A DNA stretch of 64,000 nt, taken from the NCBI RefSeq assembly GCF_037023735.1, contig NZ_CP146069.1, positions 310,001 to 374,000 on the forward strand, written 5' to 3'. Under the pieces are notes generated by a model. It did no database searches and had not been told where the DNA came from. It worked only from the letters and a program-made list of their open reading frames with translations. The position numbers and the translations under genes are program-made. This DNA comes from Roseovarius sp. S88. Its GTDB lineage: Bacteria; Pseudomonadota; Alphaproteobacteria; Rhodobacterales; Rhodobacteraceae. Below, piece after piece: positions 26,717 through 35,102 of the stretch; within the stretch, counting starts at the first letter, position 1, and each line of letters opens with the position of its first letter.

Positions 26717-27358
26717 CTATGTTCGTGAGGTCAGAAGCTTCAGACCGGCAAAAGCGAAAAAACACCCCAGCACGGTTTGGATGCCGCGCCGTGCCCGGCC
26801 ATAGAGGCGCACCATCACTGGCGTGGAGAACGCAACGGCGTAGGTCACGTGGATGACGACTGAGAGCGCGAATGTGCCCAAGACGATCACGGTTCCGACC
26901 CAGAGCGGCGCGTCCTGTTGCAAGCCCAGCGAGATGATCGCTATCCAGGCCAGCGCCGCCTTGGGATTGGTCATCTGAATGACGTAGCCGCGGGTAAGGT
27001 AGCCCACTGGCGTACGCGTTCCCCCAGCGAGTTGGCGTGCCTCGATGTCGTGCTTAGCCATGGCGGATTTGAACGACTTGTAGGCCAGCCAGAGCAGGTA
27101 AAGCCCGCCGAAGATTTTGATTGCCACCAGCGCGGTGGCATAGGTGGCCAAAAGCGCAGAGAGACCAACAACCGTCAGCACGGCCCAGGTGAAAGACCCA
27201 GTGGCCACACCAAGGGCGAGAGCGATGCCCGATCTGCGCCCCACGCTCATAGAGGTTCCCATAATGGCCAGGATATTTGGTCCGGGGCTGGCGATGCCAA
27301 CGAAGAATGCCGAATAGGCGAGCAGGATACTGGGAAGATAGATAGAGATGTCTTGCAT
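26717..27358 (-). CDS. LysE/RhtB-family exporter
   Basis: The 213-residue protein has about six hydrophobic segments and the LysE family N-terminus ('FFVGIASPGPNILAIMG'), 'GLYLLWLAYKSFKSA', and 'GYVIQMTNPKAALAW'. Members export amino acids or their derivatives. It is the last gene on the minus strand after the NIF3/YqfO-like operon, starting 34 bases after that operon's last stop, so it may be co-transcribed and export a product of those genes. Confidence 0.87.
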   Translation of the reverse strand: MQDISIYLPSILLAYSAFFVGIASPGPNILAIMGTSMSVGRRSGIALALGVATGSFTWAVLTVVGLSALLATYATALVAIKIFGGLYLLWLAYKSFKSAMAKHDIEARQLAGGTRTPVGYLTRGYVIQMTNPKAALAWIAIISLGLQQDAPLWVGTVIVLGTFALSVVIHVTYAVAFSTPVMVRLYGRARRGIQTVLGCFFAFAGLKLLTSRT

Positions 27359-27392
27359 GATCAGCGCCTTTCATTTGCGTGCGTATTCGGCA

Positions 27393-27839
27393 TCAGGACG
27401 ATTTCCAATCGCCGTCCTTGTTCCACCAGCGGTGGGGGTTCTGGCTGTCATCCAGACCTTTGGTCTGACTGCGTAGGACTTCAGTCACAGTGATGGGGGG
27501 TTCGTAGTAGGAATGTACGTCGTAGATTGCTTCGATCACGGCGTTCAAAAGGTCCGTGTCGCGGGGAATGAAAATGCGCATCTGATCCACGCCGGGGCGT
27601 TGGCGCGGGCCGTCTGATCCGGTGGGGGCTTCGTCAGTAGGGCGATAGTATTCTAACCCACCCATCATGCGATACCCGTTGCGGTCTGTTGCGCCATAGG
27701 TCAGCGGTGCGACATCTGCCACGGCATCAAAGATTCGGTCCACATCTTCATCAGGCGCGAGAAAGGCAATCTGCCACATGGGCAGCATTTCGATCGGCTT
27801 CGTGTCAAATCCGGCCTGCATGATGGATGCCTCACCCAT
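27393..27839 (-). CDS. NIF3/YqfO-type stand-alone domain protein, paralogue A
   Basis: From ATG 27839 the product is 148 residues; the start overlaps the previous small gene by 8 bases. The N-terminal strand 'MWQIAFLAPDEDVDRIFDAV' and the second half 'MRIFIPRDTDLLNAVIEAIY' with 'DVHSYYEPPITVTE' (His109 to Pro114) follow the beta-alpha-beta pattern and H-x-Y-E-x-P motif of the YqfO/CutA-like insertion domain of NIF3 proteins. A short C-terminal tail 'QNPHRWWN' is shared with two other genes in this operon. Function is unknown; the family resemblance is read by eye. Confidence 0.72.
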   Translation of the reverse strand: MGEASIMQAGFDTKPIEMLPMWQIAFLAPDEDVDRIFDAVADVAPLTYGATDRNGYRMMGGLEYYRPTDEAPTGSDGPRQRPGVDQMRIFIPRDTDLLNAVIEAIYDVHSYYEPPITVTEVLRSQTKGLDDSQNPHRWWNKDGDWKSS

Positions 27840-28014
27840 AGCGCACCCCCGTTTCCAAAAGTTCGAACCCGGTGATTTCGAACTCATAAAGTTCCGAATT
27901 GTCAGGCCGCATCGTGCGGGCAATGAGCTTGCCATCCTCCGATTGATAAACGGCATGGGTGGTGTGCAGCGCGCGGTAGCAATGGCTGCCGTCGGGGTAG
28001 TAATATTTGATCAT
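27832..28014 (-). CDS. Conserved-looking 60-residue protein
   Basis: The protein ('MIKYYYPDGSHCYRALHTTH' is its first third) is rich in Tyr and His and has no membrane segment or signal peptide. Its start overlaps the PEP-mutase-family gene by 4 bases (ATGA) and its stop lies within the first codons of paralogue A, so it is embedded in a translationally coupled operon. I do not recognise the family. The tight coupling argues strongly for a real gene whose product acts with its neighbours. Confidence 0.65.
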   Translation of the reverse strand: MIKYYYPDGSHCYRALHTTHAVYQSEDGKLIARTMRPDNSELYEFEITGFELLETGVRYG

Positions 28015-28833
28015 GGCTGGGTGTCCTTGTGTGGGGTTTGAAAGAAGGTTTCCAGCTCGGCAAAGCCGATGCCTTCAGCGCTTTTGTCGAAGGTGCCATC
28101 GTCGAAAACTTGCCGTGCGGCGTTGATGAAGGCGCCATAGGCAACCCTGAAGAACGCCGACCCTACGCTAATGCGGGTGACGCCAGCATCGGCCAGCTGT
28201 TCCAGCGAGAAGGTTCGTCCCGCCATGCCCATCACTACGTTTACGGGCTTTGACACAGATGCGCAGACTGTTCGAGATCGCATCGAGGTCAGGCAAACCA
28301 GGAGCGTAGAGCACATCCGCACCTGCGGCCTCGAAGGCTTGTAGACGCTCAATCACCGGGTCAAGCTGTGTTTCGCCCCACAAAAGGCTTTCGCATCTGG
28401 CGGTCAGCACGAAATCTGATGGCAAGGCTTGAGCAGCCTCGACTGCCGCGGCGATACGCTCAATAGCGAGGTTTTTGTCAAAAATTGGGGAAGCGCGGTC
28501 GCCGGTGTGATCCTCAATTGAGCCGCCTGCCAGGCCCGTTGCCGCCGCGGCGCGTATCGTTTCGGCGACGCTTTCGGGGCTGTCACCGAAGCCGCGTTCA
28601 AGATCGGCGTTGACGGGCAGAGATGTGGCCGACACGATCTCGCGGCAGTGATCAAGCACTTGATCGGGGGTCGTGGTTCCCTCGATCTGACCTTTGGAGA
28701 AGGCCATGCCGGCGCTGGTGGTTGCAAGGGCGGGAAATCCCATTCCAGCCAAGATGCGAGCAGAGCCGACATCCCATGGGTTGGGAATAACAAATGGTGT
28801 GTTCGTTTGGTGCAGGGCGCGAAAGGAGGTCAT
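28011..28833 (-). pseudogene. Isocitrate lyase / PEP mutase family gene, single-base frameshift
   Basis: Two overlapping frames together encode one ~273-residue ICL/PEPM-superfamily protein. The first part has 'FVIPNPWDVGSARILAGMG', 'LPVNADLERGFGDSPE' and 'LTARCESLLWGE'; the second has 'KPVNVVMGMAGRTFSLEQL' and 'RISVGSAFFRVAYGA'. They join if one base near 28275-28276 is removed, restoring D-A-I-R-T-V-C-A. The total length (823 bases) is one more than a multiple of three. The family includes PEP mutase, phosphonopyruvate hydrolase and oxaloacetate decarboxylase; the substrate is unknown. The frameshift may be a real mutation or a sequencing error, since the rest is well preserved. Confidence 0.82.
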
Positions 28834-29294
28834 GTCTTAGTCTCCAAGGTATTGGGCAGGCCACGCCCGTTGTTCCACCAACGGTTGGGATTTTTGCTGT
28901 TCGGGTCGTAGTTGGCACGGCTGGCCCAGTCTTCGCGCACAAAGATCACGGGTTGTTCATAGTGGTGCGCGTAAAGGATGGCGTCCATTACCTTGGCAAG
29001 CACGTCTGCATCTCGTTCGATCGAAATCTTCAGTTCGACCATAGGATAGGTTTCGGTGACACCTGTCTGATAGCCCGACTTGTGGGTTGTGGTGGTCGAG
29101 TTCGCCTGTGGCTGAGCCGTCTCGCAGCCCACGGCAGAAATCGATGCGTTGCGATGGTAACGGCCATATCCCAAGGGGTGCACTTTCAGGACTTCATCCA
29201 GAATGCGGTCCGTGTCCTCTGGCAGAGTTTGTATCTCAAGGGACCAGACCGGCACGAGTGTGCCGGACTGCGCCTGATATGTTGCGAGTGTCAT
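28830..29294 (-). CDS. NIF3/YqfO-type stand-alone domain protein, paralogue B
   Basis: The 154-residue product repeats the pattern of paralogues A and C: an N-terminal strand-helix unit ('VWSLEIQTLPEDTDRILDEV'), a variable middle, then 'MVELKISIERDADVLAKVMD' leading to 'LYAHHYEQPVIFV' (H-Y-E-x-P at 111-115) and the tail 'KNPNRWWN' at 134-141. The H-Y-E-x-P motif matches the HPYEEP motif of the YqfO domain of NIF3 proteins. It overlaps the genes on both sides by 4 bases. No metal-site or catalytic function is assigned. Confidence 0.75.
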   Translation of the reverse strand: MTLATYQAQSGTLVPVWSLEIQTLPEDTDRILDEVLKVHPLGYGRYHRNASISAVGCETAQPQANSTTTTHKSGYQTGVTETYPMVELKISIERDADVLAKVMDAILYAHHYEQPVIFVREDWASRANYDPNSKNPNRWWNNGRGLPNTLETKT

Positions 29295-29743
29295 CCCACA
29301 GCCTTTCCATGCAGTTCCTTTGCGTCGGGTCGGTTCCAGTAGCGGTTGGGATTGTTTTTGTCGTCAAGGAGTTTGGAGCGGCTGCCCCATTCTTCGGTTA
29401 CGCGAATCGTGGGTTCTTCGTTTACGTGGATAGCGAAGATCACGTCGAACGCTTTGGAAAGCAGTTCCGGGTCGGGCGCTATGGAAATAATGATCTGGCT
29501 GGCGGGCACCTGCTGAATGGTGCCTTCGTCACCTGCATGAGAGCCTTCAAGCGCGCGCAGGCGCTGAAACCCACCTTCGCGGACATACATACAGTTGTCG
29601 TATGGTCCCTGTTTTAGTGGCAGATGCTCGCCCAAAGCCAGCAGCACCGGTTCTAATCCGCCATTCGGTGTGTCGATCGTGAGAACCCATTCGCGCTCCA
29701 ATACGGCCGGGGTCATGTTGTAGTCATCCAGTTCGTGGGTCAT
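29291..29743 (-). CDS. NIF3/YqfO-type stand-alone domain protein, paralogue C
   Basis: From ATG 29743 (AAGGAG about 8 bases upstream) the product is 150 residues. It is the member that looks most like the YqfO domain: 'GPYDNCMYVREGGF' from residue 46 corresponds to the G-x-Y-x-x-C...G-x-F stretch of NIF3 proteins, and 'FAIHVNEEPTIRV' (His106, Glu109-Pro111) to the HPYEEP motif. The tail 'NNPNRYWN' at 130-137 is shared with A and B. It is the first gene of the operon and faces the YafY-type regulator across a palindromic operator. Function is unknown. Confidence 0.77.
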   Translation of the reverse strand: MTHELDDYNMTPAVLEREWVLTIDTPNGGLEPVLLALGEHLPLKQGPYDNCMYVREGGFQRLRALEGSHAGDEGTIQQVPASQIIISIAPDPELLSKAFDVIFAIHVNEEPTIRVTEEWGSRSKLLDDKNNPNRYWNRPDAKELHGKAVG

Positions 29744-29784
29744 ATCAGGGCTCCTTCTCCTTTGAATTAAGAATATCAAAACCC

Positions 29785-29806
29785 TGCTGACACCATACTG
29801 TCAGCA
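29785..29806. promoter_or_regulatory. Palindromic operator between the NIF3-like operon and its regulator
   Basis: A perfect inverted repeat with 8-bp arms (TGCTGACA and TGTCAGCA) and a 6-bp centre occupies the middle of the 82-bp gap between the divergent starts at 29743 and 29826. It lies 19 bp before the regulator ATG. A site here could control both directions; the most likely ligand-responsive protein is the adjacent YafY-type regulator. Confidence 0.75.
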
Positions 29807-29825
29807 ATCATGCTAGGGTGTGCGT

Positions 29826-30533
29826 ATGACCCGCTCGACACGCCTTTTTGACATCATCCAGATTTTGCGTAGCGCTGACGGACCCGTCACGGCTCAACGT
29901 CTTGGCGAGGAGCTTGAGGTGACCAAGCGGACGATCTATCGCGATGTGGTGGCGTTGCAGGCGATGCGGGTGCCGATCGATGGCGAGGCGGGTGTAGGGT
30001 ATATGCTGCGTGCGGGCTATGATCTTCCGCCGCTGATGTTCAACGCGGAGGAATTGGAGGCGCTTTATGTCGGGATGGCGTTGTTGCATCGTACGGGCGA
30101 TCCGGGGCTGGAGCGGGCGGCGCGGCGGGCTGCGGAAAAGATCGCAACGGCCTTGCCCGGAGGGGCACCGCATGTGCCGTTGCGGGTGTCTGGTTGGAAC
30201 AGGGTGCCACGTGACGGGGCGGATGCCGAACAGTTGCGCGGCTATATTCGGGATGCGGTGGAGTTGCAGATCACCTATCTCGACCTCAAGGGCACGCAAA
30301 CGACACGTGCGATCAAGCCGCTGGCGCTGACCTATCATATTGAGGTGGTTTTGCTGGCGGCGTGGTGCGGGTTGCGGCAGGATTTTCGTAGCTTCCGGAT
30401 TGACCGGATTTCTGATTTCGTGCCGACCGGAGAGTTGTTTCCGCAAGAAGCAGGCGTCTTGCACAAAGCCTGGACAGAGACGTTGGAGCAAGAAGACTGG
30501 GTGCTCTACAACGCCAGCAAACCCTTAGAGTAG
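29826..30533 (+). CDS. YafY-type HTH-WYL transcriptional regulator
   Basis: From ATG 29826 the product is 235 residues (a GTG two codons earlier is possible). The N-terminal winged helix-turn-helix ('VTAQRLGEELEVTKRTIYRD') is followed by a YafY-like middle and a C-terminal WYL-type sensor region ('TTRAIKPLALTYHIEVVLLA'). WYL domains bind small ligands or nucleic acid. Its divergent position and the palindrome in between make it the probable regulator of the NIF3-like operon. The 3' end overlaps the converging CaiB-family gene by 9 bases. Confidence 0.88.
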   Translation: MTRSTRLFDIIQILRSADGPVTAQRLGEELEVTKRTIYRDVVALQAMRVPIDGEAGVGYMLRAGYDLPPLMFNAEELEALYVGMALLHRTGDPGLERAARRAAEKIATALPGGAPHVPLRVSGWNRVPRDGADAEQLRGYIRDAVELQITYLDLKGTQTTRAIKPLALTYHIEVVLLAAWCGLRQDFRSFRIDRISDFVPTGELFPQEAGVLHKAWTETLEQEDWVLYNASKPLE

Positions 30534-31616
30534 CCCGCGGGTCTCGAGGTCTTGCAGCACGGTTTCTGTGTCTGCGCCGCGTTCGGGGATTGATGCAGGT
30601 TGAGGAGCGATACCGCCAAAGCGAGGTGCGGGTGCGGGTTGTAAAACCCCTTGTCCCTCGGACCACACTGCGCGGGCGGCCATATGGGGATCGTCCTTGG
30701 CAGACCATGGGTCCAGAACCGGCGCGACGCAGGCGTCTGTCCCAGCGAACAACGCGGCCCAGTGCGAGACGGGTTGGCCTGAGAAAATCTCTGCTAGGCG
30801 GGCTGTTTGGTTTGGCCATTGCGCCCGGTCATATTGGTCTGCGAAGTCAGGATCATCGCTCAGGCCCATCTGGTCCAGAAAGATGGCGTAGAACTGTGGT
30901 TCAAGACATTGGACCGAAAGATAAGCTCCATCAGCGCAGGGATAGACCCGGCCCCATGGCGGGCCGTCGAGCAGGCTACGACCGCGGGTCTTGGAGACGT
31001 TGCCTCCCCCCGCCATAGCCATGAAAAGTGCCATCATATGAGCCGAGCCATCGACGATGGCCGCATCCACCACGGTGCCTTGGCCGGTACGTGTGGCGTT
31101 GAGGATGCCGGCAAGGATACCAGCCACGAGATACAGCGCGCCTCCGCCGATGTCGCCCACGATAGTGGGCGGCGTCAGTGGCACGTCACCGGGCGTCGAC
31201 GCGTACCAAAGCGCGCCTGAGGTGGCGATGTAGTTATAGTCATGCCCGGCCGTGTGGGCGCGGGGGCCGTCCTGACCCCAGCCGGTCATGCGGCCATAGA
31301 CAAGTTTGGGGTTGGTGTGGGCAAATGCCTCTGGCCCCAGGCCGAGCCGTTCCATCACACCGGGGCGCAGCCCTTCGATCAGGGCGTCGGCGTCGTTGAC
31401 CAAGGCCCTGGCCGCCGCAAAACCTTTGGGTAATTTCAGGTCGAGCACAACCGCGCGCTTTCCCCGGTCCAGCATATTGTGCTCACCCATGGTTGGATTG
31501 GCGGGGCCGGGGCGCTGGATCACGATCACCTCGGCCCCGAGGTCGGCCAGCATCATGGCGGCAAAGGGGCCGGGCCCCAGACCTTCAAATTCTACGACCT
31601 TGATCCCTGAAAGCAT
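30525..31616 (-). CDS. CaiB/BaiF family, alpha-methylacyl-CoA racemase-like
   Basis: From ATG 31616 ('MLSGIKVVEFEGLGPGPF') the product is 363 residues, the size of alpha-methylacyl-CoA racemases. 'TAGHDYNYIATSGAL' carries the His that, with the Asp of 'VVGDIGGGALYLVAGILA' (in part), forms the catalytic pair in MCR. The family epimerises 2-methylacyl-CoA esters; some members are CoA transferases, but the length and motifs favour the racemase branch. The gene follows a DMT carrier by 10 bases on the same strand. Confidence 0.86.
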   Translation of the reverse strand: MLSGIKVVEFEGLGPGPFAAMMLADLGAEVIVIQRPGPANPTMGEHNMLDRGKRAVVLDLKLPKGFAAARALVNDADALIEGLRPGVMERLGLGPEAFAHTNPKLVYGRMTGWGQDGPRAHTAGHDYNYIATSGALWYASTPGDVPLTPPTIVGDIGGGALYLVAGILAGILNATRTGQGTVVDAAIVDGSAHMMALFMAMAGGGNVSKTRGRSLLDGPPWGRVYPCADGAYLSVQCLEPQFYAIFLDQMGLSDDPDFADQYDRAQWPNQTARLAEIFSGQPVSHWAALFAGTDACVAPVLDPWSAKDDPHMAARAVWSEGQGVLQPAPAPRFGGIAPQPASIPERGADTETVLQDLETRGLL

Positions 31617-31626
31617 TCGCTTTGTC

Positions 31627-32613
31627 TCACCACCGCCCATGGACACGCTTGCCGCGCAAAACACGGCGTTTCTTTTGGTATTCACGCAGGAACACAAACA
31701 ACCCTGCTCCGAGGATAAGTGCAATGCCCATCAGCGTCACGCGATCCGGCAGATCGGCCCAGATGAGCCAGCCCCAGAATATCGCGAGCGGCAGGCCGGC
31801 ATATTCAAAGGGCGCCACGACGGCGGCATCGGCCGAGCGATAGGCTTGCGCCAATGCGTAACCGACCACAGCAGAATTGAACCCCAGCCCAAGGAAGAGC
31901 CAGACATCGCGCCCTTCTGGCCAGACCCAGGCACGCAGTAGGAAAACAAGGCTTTCATTGGTGATGCCTTCGGCATAGCGACCGTCACCTGCCACGATCC
32001 AGAAACCCAGGCTGACGAAGATGAAGGTTACCTGTATGTAGACCGCCAGCGCGGAGGCTTTGGACGTGACACCCAACATGCGCGTCAGCACCTGGTTCGT
32101 GGCATAGGTGATAGCCGCCAGAATGGGCAGAAGATAGATCACCATCGGCACATCGCGCGCGGCCTGTCCTTCCCAGGGGCGGGTCATGATGATCACACCC
32201 ACAAAGCCCACAATGACCGCACCCAGACGCAGGGGCCCGACCTTTTCACCCAAAAGCGGCACGCTGAGCAGCGTGATGAACAGCGGTCCAACGAAGAATA
32301 GCGCCGTGGCCTCGGCCAAGGGCAGAACGGCCAAGGCGGCAAAGAATGTCATATTGGCAATCACGATCATTCCACAGCGTAGCAGATGCAGCGCCGGGCG
32401 GTCGGCGCGCAGGATCCGCCAACCGCCTTCGAGTTGAACCAACATGAGGCTAAAAACAATTCCAATGGTAGAGCGGGCGAAAACCATTTGATGCAACGGG
32501 TAGCCGCCCGACAGGAATTTGATCAGCATGTCATTCACAGAGATCGCCAACACGCCCACGAGTATAAAGGCGATGCCCACACCCGGATTGCTTTGCGCCT
32601 GTAGAGATTGCAT
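31627..32613 (-). CDS. DMT-superfamily (EamA) transporter
   Basis: The 328-residue protein has ten hydrophobic segments in two EamA repeats and a basic C-terminal tail ('REYQKKRRVLRGKRVHGRW' in part). It is a paralogue of the carrier at 16000-16953. It probably forms an operon with the racemase-like gene 10 bases downstream. It starts back to back with the CoxG-like gene (134 bp between). The substrate is unknown. Confidence 0.86.
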   Translation of the reverse strand: MQSLQAQSNPGVGIAFILVGVLAISVNDMLIKFLSGGYPLHQMVFARSTIGIVFSLMLVQLEGGWRILRADRPALHLLRCGMIVIANMTFFAALAVLPLAEATALFFVGPLFITLLSVPLLGEKVGPLRLGAVIVGFVGVIIMTRPWEGQAARDVPMVIYLLPILAAITYATNQVLTRMLGVTSKASALAVYIQVTFIFVSLGFWIVAGDGRYAEGITNESLVFLLRAWVWPEGRDVWLFLGLGFNSAVVGYALAQAYRSADAAVVAPFEYAGLPLAIFWGWLIWADLPDRVTLMGIALILGAGLFVFLREYQKKRRVLRGKRVHGRW

Positions 32614-32747
32614 GCAGGAGACCTTTCACTTGCGCAGTAGCAGACAGAGCGCAAAGGGGTCTGGCCCATTTGCGACCCCTATGCGGGTCTTGGCCTCTGA
32701 CCGCGCTTCGACTACCAAGGAAAGGTCAGAGTTCAGGGAGTCTTACG

Positions 32748-33251
32748 ATGCATATGAGCGGCGCACGCATGATAAACGCGGACAAGTCCACCGTCTGGAA
32801 TGCGCTCTTGAGCGCTGAGGTGCTTAAGGAATGTGTGCCGGGTGCCAAGGACCTTTCCGGAACACCCGAAGACGGGTTTGAGGCCACGGTTGTGCAAAAG
32901 GTTGGTCCGGTCAAAGCCACGTTCAAAGGAACGGTGATCCTGTCGAACATTGTGGAGGGCGAGAGCCTTCGTCTTGATGGAGAAGGCAAAGGTGGCGCGG
33001 CCGGTTTTGCCAAGGGGGGTGCCGATGTGCGGTTGACCGAGACCGATGAGGGTATCGAGCTGGCCTATGACGTGGATGCCAAGGTTGGCGGAAAGCTGGC
33101 GCAGCTTGGTAGTCGGATCGTGGATGGGTTTGCCAAAAAGATGGCGGATCAGTTTTTCGAGAACCTTGAAAAGGTTATCGAAGGTCCAAGCGAGGACGAT
33201 GCCCCCGAAGAGGCGGAAAAGAAAGGCTGGCTCAAACGGCTTATTTCATAA
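32748..33251 (+). CDS. CoxG-like SRPBCC-fold protein
   Basis: From ATG 32748 (AGGGAG 7 bases before) the product is 167 residues. It matches the carbon monoxide dehydrogenase subunit G family: 'VWNALLSAEVLKECVPGAKD', 'VGPVKATFKGTV', 'VGGKLAQLGSRIVDGFAKKM'. The SRPBCC fold binds hydrophobic ligands or membranes; CoxG helps recruit CO dehydrogenase to the membrane, but no coxMSL genes are in this window, so the partner here is unknown. A basic C-terminal tail ('EKKGWLKRLIS') may contact membrane. The 3' end overlaps the converging SGNH gene by 11 bases. Confidence 0.87.
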   Translation: MHMSGARMINADKSTVWNALLSAEVLKECVPGAKDLSGTPEDGFEATVVQKVGPVKATFKGTVILSNIVEGESLRLDGEGKGGAAGFAKGGADVRLTETDEGIELAYDVDAKVGGKLAQLGSRIVDGFAKKMADQFFENLEKVIEGPSEDDAPEEAEKKGWLKRLIS

Positions 33252-33925
33252 TCGTCTCGGCGATCCGCGCGCCGATGGCATCACTGCCCTTGGTGGACGG
33301 GTGGATCAGATCAACCGCGTGAAAGCTGCGGTCACCTTCGGGAACGAGGTCTTGTAGTGAGACAAAGTGGACACCCCTGTCGAGCGCTGCGAGGCGAGCG
33401 ACACGGCGGTCCATCTCCTGACCTTCATCAACGCAGTGCTCAATCGGAGAGGTGACACCGGGGGTGCGTAGGTAGCCCACAAAGACCACATTGGCCCCGG
33501 ATTGACGCATCTTTGAGACAAAGCCGGGGATCACGCCGCGCCGACCATCTTCGGAAATCAGGCGGTTGATTTTGCCCCTGCATGGCCCACAGCCACAGCC
33601 CCACAAAAGGTCATTTCCACCCCCATTCAGGACAACCCAGTTCCAGTTGCCCTTGCGATATTGCTTGGTGATGTTGAGACCTGCTGCGCCGGAAATTGGC
33701 AAGGCATAGAGAAAACGCGCACCTGTGACCGAGCGATCCACGACCTGTTCGCCCAGGCGTCGTTCCATGGCGTCGGCGACCGCCTGACCGCGCACGCCAT
33801 GCACCGCCATCATCGAGATCCCCCATCAGAAGAATACGCGGGTTTTCCTCAGGCTGAATTGTTTCAGTGCACCCGGCGACGCCCAGACACACCAGTGCCA
33901 CGACCAGAAAAGACAGGTGTTTCAT
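33241..33925 (-). pseudogene. SGNH-hydrolase lipoprotein gene, single-base frameshift at the GDS motif
   Basis: The 5' frame encodes a lipoprotein signal ('MKHLSFLVVALVCLGVAGC', lipobox LGVAGC) and runs to 'PRILLMGD'. The rest of the protein lies in another frame: 'MMAVHGVRGQAVADAME', 'VVLNGGGNDLLWGCGCG', 'SPIEHCVDEGQEMDRR' and the C-terminal 'DLIHPSTKGSDAIGARI' with the catalytic Asp-x-x-His. Removing one base near 33817 restores the nucleophile motif G-D-S-M-M and a 227-residue GDSL/SGNH esterase-like lipoprotein. The total length is one more than a multiple of three. Otherwise all catalytic blocks are intact, so a recent mutation or a sequencing error are both possible. Confidence 0.83.
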
Positions 33926-34172
33926 CAGCCCTTACCCCATATAAAACACACTTAACCCCAAGGCGGACCCAACCCGCCTCAACATCTCATGGTTGAGGTT
34001 AAGGAAGCGCTAATCAATCCAGAACTTGGAAACACAGCGTTGACGATAGGGTGCCATTGACATGCAAAAATGCACAAGTCCCTCGCGTGATGTGTATGTT
34101 GCACACCGAAGCCAGGGAGTTAGATTGCCCGATACGCCATCACTAGGCATGCGCATGAAAAGCGGGGACAGA

Positions 34173-35102
34173 ATGACAGCTATTGTCGAGGTCAAAGACC
34201 TTAGAAAAACCTATGCCGGAGGGTTCGAAGCGCTCAAGGGCGTGTCTGTGACCATTCAGGCAGGTGAAATCCTTGCGTTGCTGGGGCCCAATGGGGCGGG
34301 CAAGACGACCCTCATTTCGACGCTGTGTGGCATCACCCAGCCCAGCTCTGGTTCCGCCATTGTTGGCGGCCATGACATTCAGAACGATTTCAGAGAGGCG
34401 CGGCGATTGATTGGGCTTGTGCCACAAGAGGTGGCGCTGGAGCCGTTTGAGAAGGTGATCAACACGGTGCGCTTTTCGCGGGGGCTTTTTGGCAAGCCGC
34501 GCAATGATGCGCTGATCGAGCGGATTTTGCGGCAGCTGACGTTGTGGGACAAACGCGACGCGCAGATCAAGGAACTGTCGGGCGGGATGAAGCGCCGGGT
34601 GCTCATTGCAAAGGCGCTCTGTCATGAGCCACGGGTGCTATTTTTGGATGAACCTACCGCAGGTGTCGATGTCGAGTTGCGCCGGGACATGTGGCAGATC
34701 GTTGAGGAACTGCGGCAGGACGGAGTGACCATTATCCTGACGACGCATTATATCGAAGAGGCCGAAGCCATTGCTGACCGTGTGGCGGTGATCAACGGGG
34801 GCAAAATCCTGTTGGTCGAGGAGAAAGCTGCGCTGATGAAGCAGCTGGGGCGCAAAGTGCTTCGGATTGACCTCACAACGGCTGTGCAGGCCGTGCCGGA
34901 GGCGCTGGCCGTATATGATCTTGAGCTGAGTGCGGATGGCACGAGCCTGACCTACACCTACGACACACGGGCCGAGCGGACGGGTATCACGCGGCTCCTG
35001 CAGGATCTTGCGGGGGCGGGGCTGTCGCTGCGTGATATTCAGACGAAAGAGTCCAGTCTGGAAGAGATTTTCGTGGACCTTGTAAAGGAGGGTGCGGCAT
35101 GA
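34173..35102 (+). CDS. ABC transporter ATP-binding protein
   Basis: From ATG 34173 (GGGGA about 7 bases before) the product is 309 residues; the frame upstream of this is not conserved-looking. Walker A '[13 protein letters not shown]', signature '[12 protein letters not shown]', Walker B '[12 protein letters not shown]' and the switch His in '[13 protein letters not shown]' are present, and a C-terminal DrrA/NodI-type extension follows. The permease gene overlaps by 4 bases. Such two-component exporters move drugs, lipids or polysaccharides; the substrate is unknown. Confidence 0.92.
   Translation: MTAIVEVKDLRKTYAGGFEALKGVSVTIQAGEILALLGPNGAGKTTLISTLCGITQPSSGSAIVGGHDIQNDFREARRLIGLVPQEVALEPFEKVINTVRFSRGLFGKPRNDALIERILRQLTLWDKRDAQIKELSGGMKRRVLIAKALCHEPRVLFLDEPTAGVDVELRRDMWQIVEELRQDGVTIILTTHYIEEAEAIADRVAVINGGKILLVEEKAALMKQLGRKVLRIDLTTAVQAVPEALAVYDLELSADGTSLTYTYDTRAERTGITRLLQDLAGAGLSLRDIQTKESSLEEIFVDLVKEGAA

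Noticed and set aside
26398..26856. Plus-strand frame across the smpB-LysE gap
   Set aside because: It overlaps both flanking genes in antisense and includes the tandem repeat tract; no signals support it.
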